Of a stretch of DNA of 5,101 bases, positions 1 through 5,101 are shown piece after piece (within the stretch, counting starts at the first letter, position 1; each line of letters opens with the position of its first letter). The notes under the pieces were generated by a model. That model was given only the letters and a program-made list of their open reading frames with translations. It searched no databases and was not told the origin of the DNA. The position numbers were made by a program, and so were the translations under genes. Location of the stretch: positions 1-5,101 of the forward strand of contig CAMBYA010000202.1 of NCBI GenBank assembly GCA_945872035.1, in the 5' to 3' direction. The stretch is from Rhizobium sp. Q54 (GTDB lineage Bacteria > Pseudomonadota > Alphaproteobacteria > SMXS01).

Positions 1-2948
<2,948 letters not shown>

Positions 2949-2953
2949 CGCTC

Positions 2954-3000
2954 AAGAGAGTGGACGCTCTATGATTTGGTTGCATGGCGGGGGCTATTGA
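2954..3000 (+). promoter_or_regulatory. Possible nine-codon leader ORF (MIWLHGGGY) upstream of the transporter
   Basis: A purine-rich AAGAGAG (2954-2960) lies 10 bases before an ATG at 2971 that opens a nine-codon frame ending with TGA at 2998-3000. The stop is only four bases before the ATG at 3005, an alternative start for the transporter. The layout would allow translational coupling by re-initiation. Such short frames arise easily by chance, and there is no direct sign that this one is translated. Confidence 0.15.
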
Positions 3001-3958
3001 TCCCATGGAAGCGCTCGCGTCACCGGTGATCCTGTTCTTCATATTGGGCGCGCTTGCTGCCGCGGCGCGATCCGACCTGGCCATTCCCGAATCCGTGGCC
3101 AAGGGCCTGTCGCTCTATCTCATGACCGCGATCGGCCTGAAGGGCGGTGTGCAGGTCGCGGCAGCGGGATACTCTAACGAGATGCTGAGCGCCGCGCTGG
3201 CCGGCGTGACGCTCAGCTTCCTTCTCCCCGTGCCGGCCTTCTACGCACTTCGGCGCCTTGGCCGGCTGGACGGGGTCAACGCGGCCGCCGTCGCCGCCCA
3301 TTACGGCTCCGTGAGCGTCGTCACCTTCGTCACGGGGGTGGAGATGCTGACCGCGCGCGGTCTGGAGCCGGCGGGCCATATGGTCGCCGTTCTCGCGCTG
3401 ATGGAGACTCCCGCCATCGTCGCCGGCCTGTTGCTGGCCCGCCGCGCGGCTGGGGTGCCGGCGCAGCGGCACGGGAGCCTGCTGCACGAGACCGTCCTCA
3501 ACGGCTCGGTCGTCCTGCTGGTCGGCAGCTTCGTGATCGGCCTGGTGGCCGGCAAGGATGGGTTCGCCCCGATCGCACCGGTGTTCGAAACGGCTTTCCG
3601 CGGCGCGCTGTGCCTGTTTCTGCTCGACATGGGGCTGCTCGCGGCGCGCCGTTTGCGTGAGACCAGGGCGCTGACGCCCCGGGTCGCGCTGCTGGCGGTG
3701 GTTCTGCCGGTGGTCAACGGCACGTTGGGCGCCGCTGCGGGGACGCTGATCGGGCTGGACATCGGCTCTTCCGCCGCCTTGGCTATCCTGGCAGGCAGCG
3801 CGTCCTACATCGCCGTGCCCGCGGTCATGCGCATGGCGCTGCCTCAGGCCGATCCCGGTCTCTATCTCGGCATGTCTCTCGCAGTGACCTTCCCGTTCAA
3901 CGTCCTGTTCGGAATTCCGCTCTACACCATGCTCGCGCAAAGGATGGCTGGCCAATGA
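2984..3958 (+). CDS. SbtA-family sodium-dependent bicarbonate transporter-like permease
   Basis: This is an inner-membrane permease of the SbtA / DUF897 family (PF05982), whose cyanobacterial members import bicarbonate with sodium. The 324 residues show about ten hydrophobic segments, roughly at 11-28, 40-56, 66-90, 99-120, 130-152, 172-190, 203-222, 232-257, 262-285 and 296-318, consistent with two inverted five-helix halves. Family-like stretches are SDLAIPE (30-36), IGLKGG (50-55), HYGSVSVVTF (106-115), ALMETPAIV (138-146), LNGSVVLLVGS (172-182), FLLDMGL (212-218), GSASYIAVPA (271-280) and VTFPFN (301-306). The start is uncertain: ATG 2984 has no clear ribosome site, whereas ATG 3005 (residue 8) follows GGGGG at 2989-2993 and would begin MEALASPVILFF, closer to where family homology begins. 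Only 35 bp separate 2984 from gyrB, so read-through transcription is likely. It overlaps the PII-like gene by 4 bp. Family membership is firm; bicarbonate as the substrate is inferred. Confidence 0.88.
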   Translation: MAGAIDPMEALASPVILFFILGALAAAARSDLAIPESVAKGLSLYLMTAIGLKGGVQVAAAGYSNEMLSAALAGVTLSFLLPVPAFYALRRLGRLDGVNAAAVAAHYGSVSVVTFVTGVEMLTARGLEPAGHMVAVLALMETPAIVAGLLLARRAAGVPAQRHGSLLHETVLNGSVVLLVGSFVIGLVAGKDGFAPIAPVFETAFRGALCLFLLDMGLLAARRLRETRALTPRVALLAVVLPVVNGTLGAAAGTLIGLDIGSSAALAILAGSASYIAVPAVMRMALPQADPGLYLGMSLAVTFPFNVLFGIPLYTMLAQRMAGQ

Positions 3959-4269
3959 CACCCACGGTCCAACGCCGCCGCATCGAGATACTGGTCGACC
4001 AGCCGCTCGTGCGACCAATCCTGGAGGTCGTGCGAGACGTGGGCGTCAGGGGATACACCTTGCTGCCGACCCTGGGTGGTCACGGCGACAGCGGCGCCTG
4101 GTCGGATGACATGGTATCCGGAGCCCAGCAGAAGGTACTGTTCCTGGCGGTGATGTCGGAGGCCAGGGCAGAATTACTCATCGACCGCCTGACGCCGGTC
4201 CTGGAGAGCCACGGCATCGTGCTGCTGAGCAGCGCGGTGGACGTGGTGCGCGCCGAAAAATACGACTGA
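3955..4269 (+). CDS. PII-like signalling protein, SbtB type, partner of the upstream permease
   Basis: This is a small soluble protein of 104 residues with the pattern of a PII-superfamily ferredoxin-like fold: strand 8-14 (RRIEILV), helix about 15-29, strand 31-38 (VRGYTLLP), an exposed T-loop about 39-57 rich in Gly/Ser/Asp, strand 58-66, helix 69-85 and strand 87-97. GYTLLPTLGGHG (33-44) resembles the GYTVMNTGG-like segment of cyanobacterial SbtB, and LLSSAVDVVRAEKY matches the family's last strand. PII-like proteins form trimers that bind adenine nucleotides between subunits; SbtB binds and inhibits SbtA. The start ATG overlaps the permease stop (ATGA), with AAAGGA (3939-3944) ten bases upstream, so the two genes are very probably translationally coupled. 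It lacks the Tyr-bearing uridylylation T-loop of GlnB/GlnK and has no C-terminal Cys motif. Identification rests on motif pattern plus context; the effector is unknown. Confidence 0.8.
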   Translation: MTPTVQRRRIEILVDQPLVRPILEVVRDVGVRGYTLLPTLGGHGDSGAWSDDMVSGAQQKVLFLAVMSEARAELLIDRLTPVLESHGIVLLSSAVDVVRAEKYD

Positions 4270-4490
4270 TCGCGGCCGCTCAAGTTACGCGGCGGCAACA
4301 ATATCCGCGCGCGGGCGCTGTTCGGCTTTCACCGCGACTGTGACGTGCTATATCCACTGTTGCTCGACAAGAACGCGCCCGAAGGACGATACACCAGGCG
4401 ACATGCAGGCCCGCACCCAGCCGCCCTTTTTCCGTCACCATTCCCTTGCATAAGCTGCGCCGGCATCCGCGCCGGGCAACCCGCTGATCC
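4270..4490 (+). other. Intergenic region between the PII-like gene and the penicillin-binding protein gene
   Basis: These 221 bases contain no coding frame with recognisable protein features and no tRNA-like or repeat structure. The first part has GC-rich short palindromes (for example GCGGCCGC at 4272-4279), but none is followed by a T-run, so no intrinsic terminator is evident. The most AT-rich patch is TGCTATATCC (4346-4355); it could be a -10 element for the downstream gene, but no good -35 sits at the right distance. A CTTTTT run at 4426-4431 lacks a stable stem before it. A promoter for the penicillin-binding protein gene probably lies here, but its position cannot be fixed by eye. Confidence 0.5.
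4460..4475 (+). repeat. Small inverted repeat just upstream of the PBP start codon
   Basis: CCGGC (4460-4464) and GCCGG (4471-4475) can pair around a six-base loop. The same stretch holds a direct repeat of GCGCCGG (4457-4463 and 4469-4475). It ends 15 bases before the ATG at 4491, where the mRNA leader would be. In such GC-rich DNA it may be chance. Confidence 0.3.
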
Positions 4491-5101
4491 ATGGCAAACA
4501 CGAAGAATCCCGACCCACCGCGCAAGACCCAGCCGAAGAAGCCACACACGCCCCGCAAGGGCGGCAGCTGGCAACGGACGCTGCTGGCCTGGATGCTCGC
4601 GTGCGCCGCGGGGGTCGCCGGCGTCCTGCTGCTGATCGCCGTTTGGTGGGTCATCGACCTGCCGGATGTGGACAAGGCCCTGGCGCAGAAGCGGCCGCCC
4701 GCCGTGACCATCCTCGACCGGCACGGCGCCCAGATCGCGGCCTATGGCGGCGTCGGCGGCGAATGGGTGCCGTACAAGCGCATTCCGGTCAGCCTGGTGA
4801 AGGCGGTGCTGGCCATCGAGGACCGGCGCTTCTACACCCACGAAGGCGTGGACTTCTGGGGCGTGGTGCGCGCCGTGGTGGTCAATCTGCGCAGCGGCGA
4901 CATCAAGCAGGGCGGCTCGACGCTGACCCAGCAGCTTGCCAAGAACATGTTCCTGACGCCGGACAAGACCGCCAAGCGCAAGATCCAGGAAGCCATGCTC
5001 GCCTACGCACTCGAGCGCCGGCTCAGCAAGGACCAGATTCTCGAGCAATATCTCAACCGGGTGTATTTCGGTGCCGGCGCCTATGGTGTCGAGGCCGCCT
5101 C
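4491..5101 (+). CDS. Class A penicillin-binding protein (PBP1A type), N-terminal part (3' end outside window)
   Basis: This is a bifunctional peptidoglycan synthase anchored in the inner membrane; the part seen is the glycosyltransferase (GT51) that polymerises lipid II. The 203 visible codons encode a proline- and lysine-rich cytoplasmic tail (1-30), one transmembrane helix (about 31-55), a short linker with TILDRHG (73-79), then the GT51 motifs in order: EDRRFYTHEGVD (110-121) with catalytic E110, GGSTLTQQLAKN (141-152), RKIQE (163-167) with the second conserved Glu, and KDQILEQYLNRVYFG (180-194). The transpeptidase domain expected in class A PBPs would lie beyond the right edge, so a monofunctional MtgA cannot be formally excluded, although the PBP1A-like linker argues against it. 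The ATG at 4491 is chosen because it gives a normal tail-plus-anchor N-terminus; no strong Shine-Dalgarno precedes it. The frame is open to the end of the window. Confidence 0.93.
   Translation, partial: MANTKNPDPPRKTQPKKPHTPRKGGSWQRTLLAWMLACAAGVAGVLLLIAVWWVIDLPDVDKALAQKRPPAVTILDRHGAQIAAYGGVGGEWVPYKRIPVSLVKAVLAIEDRRFYTHEGVDFWGVVRAVVVNLRSGDIKQGGSTLTQQLAKNMFLTPDKTAKRKIQEAMLAYALERRLSKDQILEQYLNRVYFGAGAYGVEAA

Noticed and set aside
3020..4018. Long minus-strand open frame opposite the permease and PII-like genes
   Set aside because: Its translation is rich in Arg, Gln, His and Asp with no recognisable fold, while the plus strand has clear family motifs. It is a typical shadow of a GC-rich gene.
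4421..4433. Intrinsic terminator at the CTTTTT run
   Set aside because: Only three- or four-base GC pairings with long loops can be drawn before the T-run, so no stable hairpin supports it.
4434..4451. Sigma-54 -24/-12 promoter suggested by TTGCAT at 4446
   Set aside because: The required GG of the -24 element is absent at the right distance; TTGCAT as a -35 also has no -10 seventeen bases downstream.
4345..4635. Plus-strand frame of 96 codons starting in the intergenic gap
   Set aside because: Most of it overlaps the PBP gene in another frame, it has no ribosome site, and it has an Arg/Pro/Cys-rich composition without a domain.
4329..5048. Minus-strand open frame of 239 codons opposite the PBP gene
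   Set aside because: The plus strand carries all four GT51 motifs in order; the antisense frame shows no domain and exists because of GC-rich codon structure.

Overview
The window is GC-rich, with a strong G/C bias at third codon positions, and carries four closely spaced plus-strand genes and the start of a fifth. It looks like a chromosomal segment of an alphaproteobacterium. The clues are the RecF signature STGEQKALL followed by an AWMTGTD segment, a GyrB of about 810 residues with the long Gram-negative insertion, and the recF-gyrB order often seen next to dnaA/dnaN near the replication origin. The species cannot be named from this sequence.

Layout: (1) bases 1-520 hold the C-terminal half of RecF. 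(2) gyrB (513-2948) overlaps the recF stop by 8 bp and encodes the complete DNA gyrase subunit B. (3) After only 35 bp comes a ten-helix membrane protein of the SbtA / sodium-dependent bicarbonate permease family (2984-3958, possibly starting at 3005). (4) Overlapping it by 4 bp (ATGA) is a 104-residue PII-like protein of the SbtB type (3955-4269). (5) A 221-bp gap (4270-4490) with no convincing gene, terminator or promoter follows. (6) The first 203 codons of a class A penicillin-binding protein (membrane anchor plus GT51 glycosyltransferase domain) run off the right edge.

How the genes work together: recF and gyrB are housekeeping genes for DNA repair and topology. The transporter and PII-like protein form a two-gene module. 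By analogy with cyanobacterial SbtA-SbtB, the small soluble trimer probably binds the cytoplasmic face of the permease and gates it in response to a nucleotide signal. The penicillin-binding protein belongs to cell-wall synthesis and is probably a separate transcription unit.

The most interesting part is the transporter/PII-like pair. Both proteins differ from the cyanobacterial prototypes at places expected to matter: a short central loop and a changed second half-helix motif in the transporter, and a different T-loop and no C-terminal Cys motif in the PII-like protein. Substrate and effector should therefore not be assumed. No mobile elements, CRISPR arrays, tRNAs or rRNAs were seen.
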